This document shows, one piece after another, positions 31,257 to 41,605 of a stretch of DNA of 64,000 nucleotides (the stretch's first letter is position 1; every line of letters starts with the position of its first letter). The position numbers were made by a program, and so were the translations under genes. The stretch is taken from NCBI RefSeq assembly GCF_001641265.1, contig NW_020167539.1:62001-126000 (forward strand). The letters run 5' to 3'. Source of the DNA: Pseudogymnoascus destructans (lineage: Eukaryota; Ascomycota; Leotiomycetes; Thelebolales; Thelebolaceae). The notes under the pieces were generated by a model that was not told the DNA's origin, ran no database searches, and was given only the letters and a program-made list of their open reading frames with translations.

Positions 31257-31747
31257 TATACAGTAATCACTGCCTATAGCGGACTTGGCTATAGCGGAAA
31301 CCTCCCAATACCGGACCCCTTCCCACAATCACGCGAATTTTGTATGGCAATCCGGAAACCTCCTTATACTGGAATTCCGGCTAAGATCCTTAACTTCCGG
31401 TATAGAAAATGGCACCTCCACCACCTAAAAAGCCTCGAATCTCAATTACGAATGCACAAAAGCAAGCTTTACGAGCTTGGTACTATGATCCTACAACTCA
31501 GAGCACAAAGAAGACATTAGCAGATGCTTCAACTTAGTGGAATGATCAATATGGACATACTTTGAGCTCTTTGACTACAAGTGAAATACTATCCTCAAAA
31601 TACGCCTCTCTCGACACTACTACTTCTACAAAAGCATTCGATAATACCAAGAAGACAAGGAAACCAAAATGGGAAGTGTTAGAGAAAGCTCTTAGAGAAT
31701 GGGCTTTACGATTTGATCCTACTCATAGCATTGTTACAGGAGATCTT
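31257..31747 (+). pseudogene. Tigger/pogo-like element, N-terminal part
   Basis: A TA at 31258-31259 or its neighbour precedes CAGTAATCACTGCC, a terminus with repeated TATAGCGGA motifs as in Tigger-type elements. An ATG at 31410 starts MAPPPPKKPRISITNAQKQ, followed by HTH-like ALRAWYYDP; a TAG within about 31534-31536 breaks the frame, which resumes as WNDQYGH and SEILSSKYASL to KPKWEVLEKAL and HSIVTGDL. This is the N-terminal HTH plus CENP-B-like DNA-binding region. The LTR at 31748 cuts it. A C-terminal relative is at 38600-39142. Confidence 0.72.
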
Positions 31748-31993
31748 TGTAAGGATGCCTTCGCCCTCAGTGAAGAAAGGATCAGAGTCAGGCAGGTTAC
31801 GGTCACGTGGGGATAGTTAGGGCAGGTTAGCTGAGTAGGACCCGTTTCAGGTACTTAAGGGGATTGACCCAACGGGGTTCCTCATCATCTTTTTTGTATC
31901 CTTCGTAGTAGACCTATAGGATAGCATCCGTTTAGCCTCTGACTTGCACTCTCATATGCTATTACTGTGAGCTGGGTGCCCTGTGTCCTTACA
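31748..31993 (+). repeat. LTR family C
   Basis: TGTAAGGATGCC to GTGTCCTTACA, 246 bp, with 8-bp inverted ends TGTAAGGA/TCCTTACA. Flanking five bases (ATCTT, TTATA) do not match, so one side has been rearranged. It is inserted after HSIVTGDL of the Tigger-like gene. Confidence 0.85.
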
Positions 31994-33418
31994 TTATACA
32001 AAAAAGATCACGCCTGCCGGGGACGGCCGTACTTCAATAATATCCCACACCGGAACGACTCAGGAGAACTACCATTACGACATCGACTGTGACTCGGTCA
32101 CGTTTCGGAGGAGAGACCTGACGACTTCAAATAGCCGTGATAGACTTGTTCTACTTCCACATGATCAAGAATCACATATACGTTACCCGGAGGGGGTTTG
32201 TGGCCCTCACAATTGTGCATACTAAGGATGATATAGATCGATACGTAAATTGTGTGGCAAGCTTTGTTGAGAGGTGGGGTTGTGCATAGCACGGATGGGG
32301 ATTCCGCGGACCCTGGCATGGAGCACGGGCTCAGGGGACTCACAGTAGGTAAATTGGGACGCCTCAAAATAGAACCAGAGTAGGGCTGTCGCCGTAATCA
32401 TTATCACATTATCTCCACATACTCCATTTCATATGTAGCAGTGCAGTCCATCAGTGCGCCAAGAACCTCCACAGTCGCATTCGTGTAGCCATTATTGGAC
32501 GGCACAGCCTCATTCACACTCTCCCTATGTGCGAGTACGTTCCCGGTATACCTAACAAGGGGTAGGGACACCAAAGAGATCATCAGGGACCACCGTCCCG
32601 CCCCGTCAGAGACGAGCCAACTATGAGCCGTCAGAGTCCTGTTCCAGGGAGTAGCGTTTCACAGACGGAAAGCGCGGGATCTACCCAAGGATCTAGATTT
32701 GTTTGTTTGGTTTGTTTGCCGTCGGTACCCTGTTCGTCCAACATGACAGCTCGGCACCAGCCGTTCCAGGGGCATCTCCTGCAGCATCTGCATAGCTGCC
32801 GAATCCCTCATCCCATGCTGCCGGGAAGGGCTATTGTGTGTGCCTCTCCGGACCGCCTTACAATTTACCAATGCATGTTTGCAAGCGTCCAGCTTTGATT
32901 GGCTAGGCCCACCTCGGATCACATCCCATCGAAGGAATGAATCTCACCTTACCTCCCGCCCGAGCAATGTCCACATCGGCGTTCTATTTACAAGGACCCG
33001 CTCTATCCAGCCCAAGTGAGTAGACCAATTGTTCTTCCTATCCCATATTTCAGGAATCCGATAGTGACGAGTCTGAGGAAGGCACAGGGGAATCTACTGG
33101 TGCTCTGAGGAAGCCAATGGAGAGAATTCAGAGGAGGACTCTGGGGAAGAACCCGAGGAAGACTCAGATAAAGATGACTCTGACGAAGACTCTGAGGACA
33201 ACTCTGATGGGGAAGATTATGACAAGGGAGATGGACGACAGGAGAAAAGGCCAGTTGGTAAAGTGTCCAAAAGTGAAGAATCAACCTCTTGCTACAAGGT
33301 TGTTAACAACGAGCAAGATGACCAGGATATATTGGTATTTGAAATTTTCTTTAATTAAATCCCCATTTCTGTTGTTTTTTTTTTTTTTTTTTTTACTCAT
33401 TTTATCACACAGGATAAA
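31994..33418. other. Unassigned 1.4-kb stretch with an acidic reading frame and a T-run
   Basis: No recognisable transposon core. On the plus strand a donor/acceptor pair (GTGAGT at about 33016, TTTCAG ending 33052) precedes ESDSDESEEGTGESTGA; one base out of frame the reading continues as ENSEEDSGEEPEEDSDK and a long D/E/S-rich stretch to about 33355, followed by a stop. A 20-T run lies at 33375-33394. Short ORFs at 31983 and 32623 have no family features. It could be an eroded gene with an acidic tail or part of a retroelement. Confidence 0.4.
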
Positions 33419-33865
33419 TGTAATAGTGGGTACACTAGATGTGAGAATCTAGCCACCCAAGGAAGGGATGATTTTACTAAGACAACACACTGTCTTAGGA
33501 AAAAGAGCTAAAGGGTCGTAGCTTAGACTATTCCACAACGCAGCAATCAGGTGTATGATGTAGTGGAGTGGTTTAGACAAGTTGTAACAAATGTTGAGTA
33601 TGAGAACTCAGGGATAAGTCAGAGGTTAGCACCTCACTGACTTTTCAGAAACAAGGAGTAACAAGATCAATGCTTGGAAGCTTGGAAAAGACGTGGAAGT
33701 ATGTGATAGTCGATTTACTGTATTGTCTGCTTGCCCTTTCTTAAGGAAAGGGCAATCCTATTTATGTAAAGGAGTGTAGTTCTCTCATTTTCCAAGACTT
33801 TCCATGACTAACCAGGCTTGGTAACTGTAGTCAACGTAAGAGAATCCCATAGAACCATCTCCTAG

Positions 33866-34124
33866 GTTCCTGTAAGGACACAGGGCACCCAGCTCACAGT
33901 AATAGCATATGAGAGTGCGAGTCGGAGGCTAAACGGATGCTATCCTATAGGTCTACTACGAAGGATACAAAAAAGATGAAGAGAGGAACCCCCGTTGAGT
34001 CAATTTCCTTAAGTACCCGAAACGGTCCGACTCGGATAACCTACCCTAATGCTCCCCACGTGACCGTAACCTGCCCGACTCCGATGCTTTCCATCACTGA
34101 GGGCTTTGGCATCCTTACAGTTCC
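33866..34124 (-). repeat. Solo LTR family C (reverse), target duplication GTTCC
   Basis: LTR at 33871-34119 (249 bp), flanked by GTTCC at 33866-33870 and 34120-34124. It is inserted in the Copia LTR. Confidence 0.93.
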
Positions 34125-34498
34125 TAGCCTATAGGAAGTGAAAGGAGGTCCAAGGTCAGAGTACCCCTATAGACAAATTATATCATAACTTAACCAATCT
34201 TGTGGGTAACTAAGGAGCGATGACGTGTAATGAATCATAGACGGTTGTAGAAGCTTTTGGAGCTATCGTTCATGTTCCTAGGCCTCTAGTTGATAGAGAT
34301 ATGTCATGTGTAGTATTAGCCCAGTAACTAAGGAGTGATGTCATGTAATGAATCATAGAGGGTTGTAGAGATATGCTATGTGGTCATATCAGCCCAGTAA
34401 CTAAGGAGCAATGACGTGTAATGAATCATAGAGGGTTGTAGCAATCGTTGAGTAGTATTGCTCTTGTTGTTGGTGTGACAAGCCAAAATATGTATAGT

Positions 34499-34879
34499 GA
34501 CTTTGTAAGGACACAGGGCACCCAGCTCACAGTAATAGCATATGAGAGTGCGAGTCAGAGGCTGAACGATGCTATCCTATAGGTCTACTACGAAGGATAC
34601 AAAAAAGATGAAGGGGGAACCCCGTTGAGTCTGTTTCCTTAAGTACCCGAAACGGGTCTGACTCGGTTATCCCAACCCTAGCCCTGAACCTTCCACCGCA
34701 ACAGGTCTGCATCAGCCCTGAACCCTATACACTTACCGTCCCCCACTATAGTGTAACTCACTATATGCTCCTCTACTGGTTCGAAACCCCACCGAGTCAG
34801 ATTCCATGCTTGTAGTGACTGTAACAGTTCTGAGACAGGTTCTTCGAGTATCTAGGTACGGAGGCATCCTTACAGACTT
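34499..34879 (-). repeat. Solo LTR family C, long form (reverse), target duplication GACTT
   Basis: LTR at 34504-34874 (371 bp), flanked by GACTT at 34499-34503 and 34875-34879. It is about 120 bp longer than the copies at 31748 and 33871 because of an extra segment (containing CCCTGAACC and GTTCGAAACCCC), and resembles the copy at 59412-59783. Confidence 0.93.
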
Positions 34880-34957
34880 GTAGGTTTGAGGAGGAGATTT
34901 CTAATTTTGCTCTTGAGTTTTGATAGCAAACTGAGTGCAATGAATGTCAGTATGACA

Positions 34958-36690
34958 TATTCATGCTCTGAATTTTGACTTCCGCTCTTGAGTTTCCTTC
35001 TCCTTTTTAGCCTTGTCAGCTATAAAGCATCTTTAGCTGTTAATGGACCACACGTTGCTTGAACAACATTGCAGCTTTTGACCTTTGCCTTTTGCTGGTT
35101 CACAACCTTTGTAGATAGTAAATCATACTGTAGAACAGCTAACTCGCCTTGAGCAAGGACATTTTCAGTACCGCGCGCCCAAGAATCCCATTCTTGTGCC
35201 GATGGACTTGACAAAAGGTATGGTATCTTTGCCTGCCAATGCTGTAATTTGAGCTCTGAATGTACAAATTTTGTCGGAGTCTGTGGAATTTGTGGTAGGT
35301 CTAGAGCCTTTTCAGACAGTGTATATACCTTCATTTTTTTCAAGGCTTCTTTAGGGTTTATTGGCCAAATTCCAGCTTCACGAAATGCTCCTATAATTGT
35401 GCCTTTCTTGAATGTTTCCGAGTGGATTTTGCCTAAGTCTCAAAAAAATGAAGCAATATTGTAGTCAATATCAAGATTTCGCATTGCATATTGAATTGCC
35501 TTCTTATGCCAGTGTTTGTAAGGCTGAAAAACACCAACATCAAGCGGCTGCATAATATCTGTAAGATGTGACGGGAGCGGATATGGATGAATATTCATCG
35601 CTGTTGCTCGTATGATGAACTTGGGTATTGTATGACTGATATGGCTATCCATAAGAAGGACTTTTAATGGTTTATTAGGCCCAGCATCAGAATGTTTAAT
35701 GAAATGCTCTAAATAAAGCATTGCCAGCTCGCCATTTGTATATCCAGAATCAGAGAGCAATATAAGCTCGTCGCCGCTTAGCTTTTCATGATACCAGGAC
35801 TCCATATGTTGTCGTCCTTGTATAATAATCACTGGTGGAATCACTTGTCCAATTGCACAGATTGACTCGATTATAGTAATAGACCTGCGATTTTCAGCCA
35901 TTGGAACATACATCTTAGTAGGGTCAGTTCAATTATATTTCAATGACGATAACTAATTGTACATACCTCTGTAATATATATAGGAAGTATTACCTCCTCC
36001 CCTGGTGCTACTCCAACTCGAAAGCCAGTTTCGTCAAAGTTATAGACGTTTTGCAGCTGGATATCATGTTGGATACACCATGACAAATATACTGAAAACC
36101 AGTCCTCTACCGCCGAAATATCATGAGTTGTAACTCGAATTTGAGCAATCGCTTTCGTTTTAACGACTTGAAAAAGGTTAGAATGGCTTTTTATAAAGCC
36201 CTGAAACCAGCGCCATGAAGGCGCTGGTTTCAGTGGTATTTCTGCCGCCCGCAATTGGCCAATTGCTGCAAAAACCATTGGTCTTGATGGCCCGTAACCT
36301 GCATGATACGGATCTTCGACATATTTGTATATCGCCTTAATTTGTACCTCGAAAGTATCTTATTTTGTCCTCCGCGTTTAGAAATATGGGGCTTCGGCGG
36401 CTTTCAACTTCACTCGTCGAGTGTAGGAATTAAGCGTCTAAGTATTAACATTATAAATTCGAGCGGCGGTGATTGCTTTTCGGAAGGGTTCTTGCGGAGG
36501 AATTCAAGGGCTTGGTCCATTATACAGAGCAAAATTACAGCAGGTGCATAGTTGAGAGTATATTTGGGTGTAAATCTCTGACTTGGCTATGACATTTCGC
36601 TTTCCGGATGCACTTCGCTTTCGCCGACCACCGACGATTACCCCGACCTTGAGCACAAGGTCGGTTCCGACGATTACGGTAGAGCACAAT
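34958..36690 (-). pseudogene. Fot1/pogo transposase, family 4
   Basis: Minus strand from a terminus with ATCGTCGGAACCGACC near 36680. An ATG near 36524 gives MDQALEFLRKNPSEKQ, then stops; 36278 onward encodes WRWFQGFIKSHSNLFQ, VYNFDETGFRVG (first D) and, after an intron-like gap, 35913-35440 encodes MESWYHEKLSG, LLMDSHISHTIPKFI (second D), HLTDIMQPLDVGVFQPYK (third D in the QPLDVG motif). A tail (35343-35020) follows. A stop or gap separates the two parts and the N-terminus is broken. A Copia LTR replaces the 3' end. Confidence 0.82.
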
Positions 36691-37098
36691 GTGAAGGTGG
36701 CCTTTATTGGTCGTGTTCACAAAAACTCTAAACTCACACTACGAAAAGATTATCTTAAGATTCAGGGGACTCCCTTTGATGATAATACGAATGAGTCTAG
36801 TGAATACGATGTAGATCCAAGTGATAAAGAAGCGCTAACTGACGATGATGGAACTCCATCGGATATTGACGTCGCTCACGCAAATGGAGCTCAAAGTAAG
36901 CCAAACAAGAAAGTTCGGGGGCGGAGACGTGATAGCATCGAAAGAAAGGGGTCACAGGTCTATGTGTATTATTAATCGAGCTTGCATCATAAACTCATAC
37001 CACAAACTATATCATATTTCGAGCATTGCATTCTTGCTTAACAGTCTACCCTTACATACGTCTAACTAGTGATGTCCACGCAGACGTCTAATCAAAGT
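36691..37098. other. Flank between pogo family 4 and the hydrolase pseudogene
   Basis: A plus-strand reading at 36700-36975 is Asp/Ser-rich (SSEYDVDPSDKEALTDDDG) and ends in a basic run. It starts inside the pogo terminus and has no recognisable family, so I do not call a gene. Confidence 0.4.
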
Positions 37099-38571
37099 CT
37101 ACTCACCCTCGTCCACAGCTGTGGCTGTTCCGAGAGCATTATCGCCATTCGCGGAGTATGCTCGAATAGCCTCCAAGACAGGTCGTCTCGTCGCAGGCGT
37201 ATCAAATACTTGCACGTGGTCTAAATTGTCGAACCAGAGGATATCAATTCCCTTCCCTCGCCAAGGCCTATGTTTCCACCCTTCCTGTACCAGCAAGCCC
37301 CCCTCCTCGCTCACATCGGGCATTATCTCCACAGCTCTCTCATTATCTACATCTTCAGTTCCCTCTGCCAAATATCGGCCCACAGACTCGGTGTTAATAA
37401 TCAAGTCTCTCCCTGCCAAACTGACCGTAACATTGCGGCCCTCTACAGCCTCCTTCCACAGCACATTCTCCGACCAGAAGAAGTGCCGCGCCAAACTATG
37501 CGCAACCCCCATATCCATGCTCGCAAAGTACCACAGCTGGTGCTGGCTCACCGACTGCGGCTGACGCCATGTGAAGTTATATGCTACGTCAGGCAGGTGC
37601 AGCAAGATGGTCACCAGGTCGATAAGCACGATATCCGCGATCATTGGCGCCGTTTCGGCGTGCGCGAGGAGATGGGTCGCAATCACAGAGCCGTAGCTAT
37701 GCGTGGCAAGCACAACCCGGAGTAGCCGTGCTGGTTGAGGATTGAGGCGATCTCAGTGCATAGCACGGCAGGCAAAAGGGGGGCGTGCGTCAGACGGAAG
37801 GAGACGGGGTGTATTTCGAGGGCAATTATGCCGATTTGGCCGCCCGAACCATCTCCGGAGGGAAGGTCTTTAGCTTAGTTGATGTCGGAGAGGAAGGGGA
37901 TGTAGGGGTAGAGTCCGATGCCGATACCGTGGATGAAGAGAACTGGGAGGTGCGTGGTCGACGTGTGGGGACGGTGCCAGTAGGTTGTGTATTTTGCGGG
38001 TGACCGCTTGGTAGTGAGGACGGCGGGCGGAAGGGGAACACTGTGAAGAAACGGGAGAGGCAGGTGCGGTGGAAATGGAACCCGGCGCGGAGGAGGTTGA
38101 TGTAGGTGAGCAAGTCGACAAAGCCCACGCACTGGGACAAATTAGCTTCGTGATCATGGAAACAGTGGCAAAGCGCCTTATACATACCATATACCAAGCC
38201 AAACTACGATGTAGCATGTCTATTGGATCGAGTGTCAGGCGAAGACTCTCGGCCTTGCCCCTCCCTGGCTCGAACTTCCTTCCCACCGAGGTCTCGTATG
38301 CAGCCACATACTCGTCCGACTCCTCCTCATCATCTCCAGCTTCCCCACCGCGGTTGAAGAACGCCCATTGTATAAACTCTTTCACATTTTCGTGCTTTAT
38401 CTCCTCTTGCAGGGCACCCAGGAACCACCGATCAAGGTAGGTGTCTGGATCTGGGATGAACTTGTAACACTTTTCGAACAGCGCCTTTCATTCTGTCCGA
38501 GAGGGGATGGGCGGGTGAACGGCCGCACGCTGGAGATATGCACTGTATGGGAGGAAGACGGCTTTAAACAT
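37099..38571 (-). pseudogene. Alpha/beta-hydrolase family gene, broken
   Basis: The reading starts at ATG 38571 (MFKAVFLPYSAYLQRAAV), meets TGA (38488-38490) and continues in frame as KALFEKCYKFIPDP, YLDRWFLGALQEEIKHENV, FIQWAFFNRGG. An intron follows (donor GTATGT after LAWYM, acceptor CCCAG), then CVGFVDLLTYINLLRAGFH. A frameshift near 38030 is needed to enter TYWHRPHTSTTHLPVLFIHG (oxyanion HG) and GIGLYPYIPF; a TAA and another shift near 37725 precede ATHSYGSVIATHLL (nucleophile G-X-S-X-G-like HSYGS). The final third to 37099 is open, with NLDHVQVF (catalytic His region). Similar membrane-type hydrolases with this N-terminal segment occur widely in Pezizomycotina, function unassigned. At least four lesions make it non-functional. 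Confidence 0.75.
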
Positions 38572-38599
38572 CTCAACAACTCGACAACAACTCGACAAC

Positions 38600-39142
38600 G
38601 AAATTGAACTGGCCAATGGCTTCAACTTGAACAAATTCTCTACGACTTTTAGCGACGAATTGATAGCCGTGGTGGCTTTACATCTGCTGATATACTTCAA
38701 GAAAAGGCGAGGGAAATTTTGAGAAGGCTTCCACAGTATGCAGATAGCCAGTTCCCGACTTTAGCTCTGGCTGGCTTACACGATTTAAATCACGACATAA
38801 TATTAAGATACATACATGTCACGGCGAAGCAGGATCTATCCCGGAACTAGTTGAAGAAGAGATGAAAGGGCTCCGGACAATTGCTAGCGAGTTTGAGGAG
38901 GAGAATATCTATAATATGGACGAAACTGGGCTCTACTGGAAGATGATGCCATCTCGATGACTAGCATCGCAATCATTACCTGGATTAAAGAAGGAAAAAG
39001 CTCGAATTACACTTACTCTTTGTACAAATGCTTCTGGATCTGACCGGCTTCCAATCTGGATCATCGGCAAAGCAAAAACACCTCGATCTTTACGCAATAT
39101 TAATATATCTACAATGGGAGCTGAGTGGAGGTGGAATAAAAA
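38600..39142 (+). pseudogene. Tigger/pogo-like transposase, middle fragment
   Basis: Encodes SADILQEKAREILRRLPQYA (CENP-B-like), then after a shift EEEMKGLRTIASEFEEENI, YNMDETGLYWKMMPSR (first catalytic D), TLCTNASGSDRLPIWIIGKA. The frame is broken and the 3' half is missing, cut by the Copia LTR at 39143. It matches the N-terminal piece at 31410-31747 where the two overlap. Confidence 0.75.
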
Positions 39143-40078
39143 TGTCATACTGACATTCGTTGCACTCAGTTTGCTATCAAACTCAAGAGCAAACTTAGAA
39201 ATCTCCTCCTCAAACCTACAAGTCAACATACATATCTTGGCTTATCACATCAACAACAGAAGCAATACTACTCAACGATTGCTGCAAACTCTTCTACTAC
39301 ATCTGTTTATGCTACATACATCACGGCATATTATTTGGACACTCATTGAACAAGTTATTAAGAAAATCTCCTCCTTAAGGGGGTGGGCCAATACTACCAC
39401 ATGGCATATCTCTACCAACCAGAGGCCTAGGAACATGAACGATAGCTCTAGAAGCTTCTACAACCCTCTATGATTCATTACATGTCATCGCTCCTTAGTT
39501 ACCCACAAGATTGGTTAAGTTATGACATAATTTATCTATAGGTGCTCTGACCTTGGACCTCCTTTTCACTTCCTATAGGCTAGGAACCCAAGAGATGGTT
39601 CTATGGGATTCTCTTACATTCGCTACATGATTAGCAAGCTAGTTGTGGGTCGCACTTGATTTCTAATACATTTACCAAGCCTGGTTAGTCATGGAAAGTC
39701 ATGGAAAATGAGAGAACTACACTCCTTTGGCATAAATAGGATTGCCCTTTCCTTAAGAAAGGGCAAGCAGGCAATACAGTAAATCGACTATCACATACTT
39801 CCACGTCTTTTACAAGTTTCCAAGCATTCATCTTGTTACTCCTTGTTTCTGAAAAGTCAGTGAGGTGTTAACCTCTGACTTACCCCTGAGTTCCCAGACT
39901 CAACATTTGTTGCAACTTGTCTGAACCACTTCACTACATCACACACCTGATTGCTGCGTTGTGGAATAGTCTAAGCTACAACCCTTTGGCTCTGTTTCCT
40001 AAGACAGTGTGTTGTCTTAGTAAAATCATCCCTTCCTTGCGTGGCTAGATTCTCACATCTGGTGCACCCACCATTACA
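39143..40078 (+). repeat. Copia-associated LTR, complete (936 bp)
   Basis: TGTCATACTGACATTC to CACCATTACA. It has the same length as the copy at 51171-54786 after removal of the hAT element and its duplication. No target duplication (AAAAA before, AGCGA after); the right side is Ty3 sequence, so the flank was rearranged. It contains the uninterrupted version (AAGAGATGGTTCTATGGG near 39590) of the hAT insertion site. Confidence 0.92.
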
Positions 40079-41275
40079 AGCGACAGCAGGAAGCCTGCCC
40101 ACGGCAGTCACCACTTCCCCCAAAAGAGCCGGCACCCCTGCTCCGTCCGAAGACGGCGCAGTGACGACCAGATTTGCTGAACCGAGTCAGCACGGAAACA
40201 ACACAGGATAGGGGGATAGTCACGGCCAGACCCGCCTAAATGGCAGCGCGCGTTGTGTGGAGCTCCTCGTAGGAGTCGTGCTCGGCAGCCGAGCAGAATT
40301 TTGGGATGCTTTGGGCGGCCACAAGGGCCATCCAGTTTGCCTCTGCGGCAGCGGCTTTTATGGCGGCAAGGTCCCAAGGATCTGCCGCTTCTGCGGTGAC
40401 AAGAACACGGTACTCCTCGTCGAGGAACCAGGGCAGCTATCCAAACAGTTAGCAAAAGCGAACAGAGACAGAACACCACAAGGGAACTCACTGGAATGCA
40501 AGTGGAGTGCTGCGCCGTGCAGTACTCGCACTTAGAGGAGGCGGGGGACAGGACACAATCGTGATCCTTGACGCCACGAGCTTTGGCCCGAAGGCAGCGC
40601 AGGCAGAGGACACGGAATGCACCTGACAAAGCTCCGGTGGGAGTCAGAATCGGCAGCGTCAAGTTGGAATTCTGTGAATCCCGTCAGCCCAGCACACGTT
40701 ATGACCCACGCGCCAATGCGCTCCCATCACCTACTCGTTATCGTGGATTGGAAATATTCTATCCAATTGATTAGCACCTGCCACACAATCCATAAGAAGG
40801 GGTCACTTACTGTTCTCGGATGGACAGTCGCTGGTGTTGTTGTTTGGAGATAACAAGAAGAAGTGGGCACGGCTACATACTCATACTCTTGCTTACAATA
40901 ATGAACTCTGAATCGGGTTAGCGCAGCCACTTCTCCTTTCATACCTAGGACAGTTGAACCCGGATGCTTCGCGGTTGCGATTCGGAGTCCACTCGGACCA
41001 CCAGGAATGTACCCCAGAGCAAACAAAGCAAAGTTCAACCCGAACGTGTCACGGATGGGATTCGGAGTCCACTCGGACCACAACTAATGTACCTCAAAGC
41101 GAACAAAGCAAACCCTGGTTTCGCACCCTAAACAGAGTCGATACAGCACAACTCTAGCATGACATACAACGCACCTTCCCGACATGGCACATAAATCAGG
41201 GTTGTTACAGTTGCAATTACAAACAGATTTCCCGCCAACATAGAACGATATTCTCACGGATACCATTCAGAGATG
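40079..41275 (+). repeat. Ty3/Gypsy 3' region, homologous to 24483-25680
   Basis: Same order as element 2: the antisense gene, an 80-bp tandem repeat (near 40951-41110), then a cysteine-free AT stretch with CAATTACAAACAG. There is no chromodomain frame on the left and no LTR on the right. The left edge is the end of the Copia LTR. Confidence 0.75.
40236..40884 (-). CDS. Antisense spliced Cys-cluster gene, second copy
   Basis: Exons 40492-40671 (acceptor ACAG before AATTCC) and 40236-40436, with a 55-bp intron (GTGAGT, GCTAAC, ATAG). They encode GALSGAFRVLCLRCLRAKA, HDCVLSPASSKCEYCTAQH, STCIP joined to LPWFLDEEYRVLVTAEAAD, a long alanine-rich helix (LAAIKAAAAEANWMALVAA) and EELHTTRAAI-stop. 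The cysteines follow C-X2-C-X12-C-X8-C-X2-C-X6-C. Upstream, an ATG at 40884 is followed quickly by a stop (third codon plus one), so a 5' exon is damaged or differently placed. The splice junction keeps the frame in both this and the 24.7-kb copy, which supports a real gene. Confidence 0.55.
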
Positions 41276-41355
41276 TTACATAACTAACATTTGAGGGCCA
41301 TGTTCGAACTGTCCTTGCCGCAGACGCAGCAGCTGATGAATTACTAAACGGATGA

Positions 41356-41605
41356 TTCTCACAGCGTGTTTCGCGGACAAATCACCAGTTGCAATTACAA
41401 ACAGATTTCCTTCCAACGTAGAATGCTATTCTCACGGATACCATTTGGAGATGTTGCGGAAATAATTCTCACAGCGTGTTTCGCAGACAAAACACCAGTT
41501 GCAATTACAAACAGATATTCTCACGGATACCATTTGGAGATGTTGCGGAAATAATTCTCACAGCGTGTTTCGCAGACAAAACACCAGTTGCAATTACAAA
41601 CAGAA
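41356..41605 (+). repeat. Short tandem repeat, two to three units
   Basis: Units start ATTCTCACAGCGTGTTTCGC at 41356, 41464 and 41554 (periods 108 and 90), each followed by AATTACAAACAG. One unit is also present at 25688. The pol frame on the minus strand runs through it by chance. Confidence 0.8.

Larger units (their letters stand above)
33419..34957 (-). repeat. Copia-associated LTR (reverse) with two nested LTR insertions
   Basis: The reverse complement of the 936-bp LTR: starts TGTAATAGTGGGTAC (33419) and ends ATGTCAGTATGACA (34957). Removing the two nested LTRs and their duplications leaves about 909 bp. No target duplication is seen (ATAAA left, TATTC right). Its right end abuts a pogo transposase on the minus strand. 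Confidence 0.88.

Noticed and set aside
34780..34815. Possible tRNA T-arm (GGTTCGAAACC) within LTR family C
   Set aside because: No matching D-arm, anticodon stem or acceptor pairing nearby; the motif recurs because the LTR is repeated.
36583..36975. 130-codon plus-strand ORF next to pogo family 4
   Set aside because: Its start lies inside the pogo terminus and no family is recognisable.
41356..41605. Regular repeats resembling a CRISPR array
   Set aside because: Units of 90-108 bp are near-identical over their whole length, without unique spacers, in a eukaryotic retroelement.
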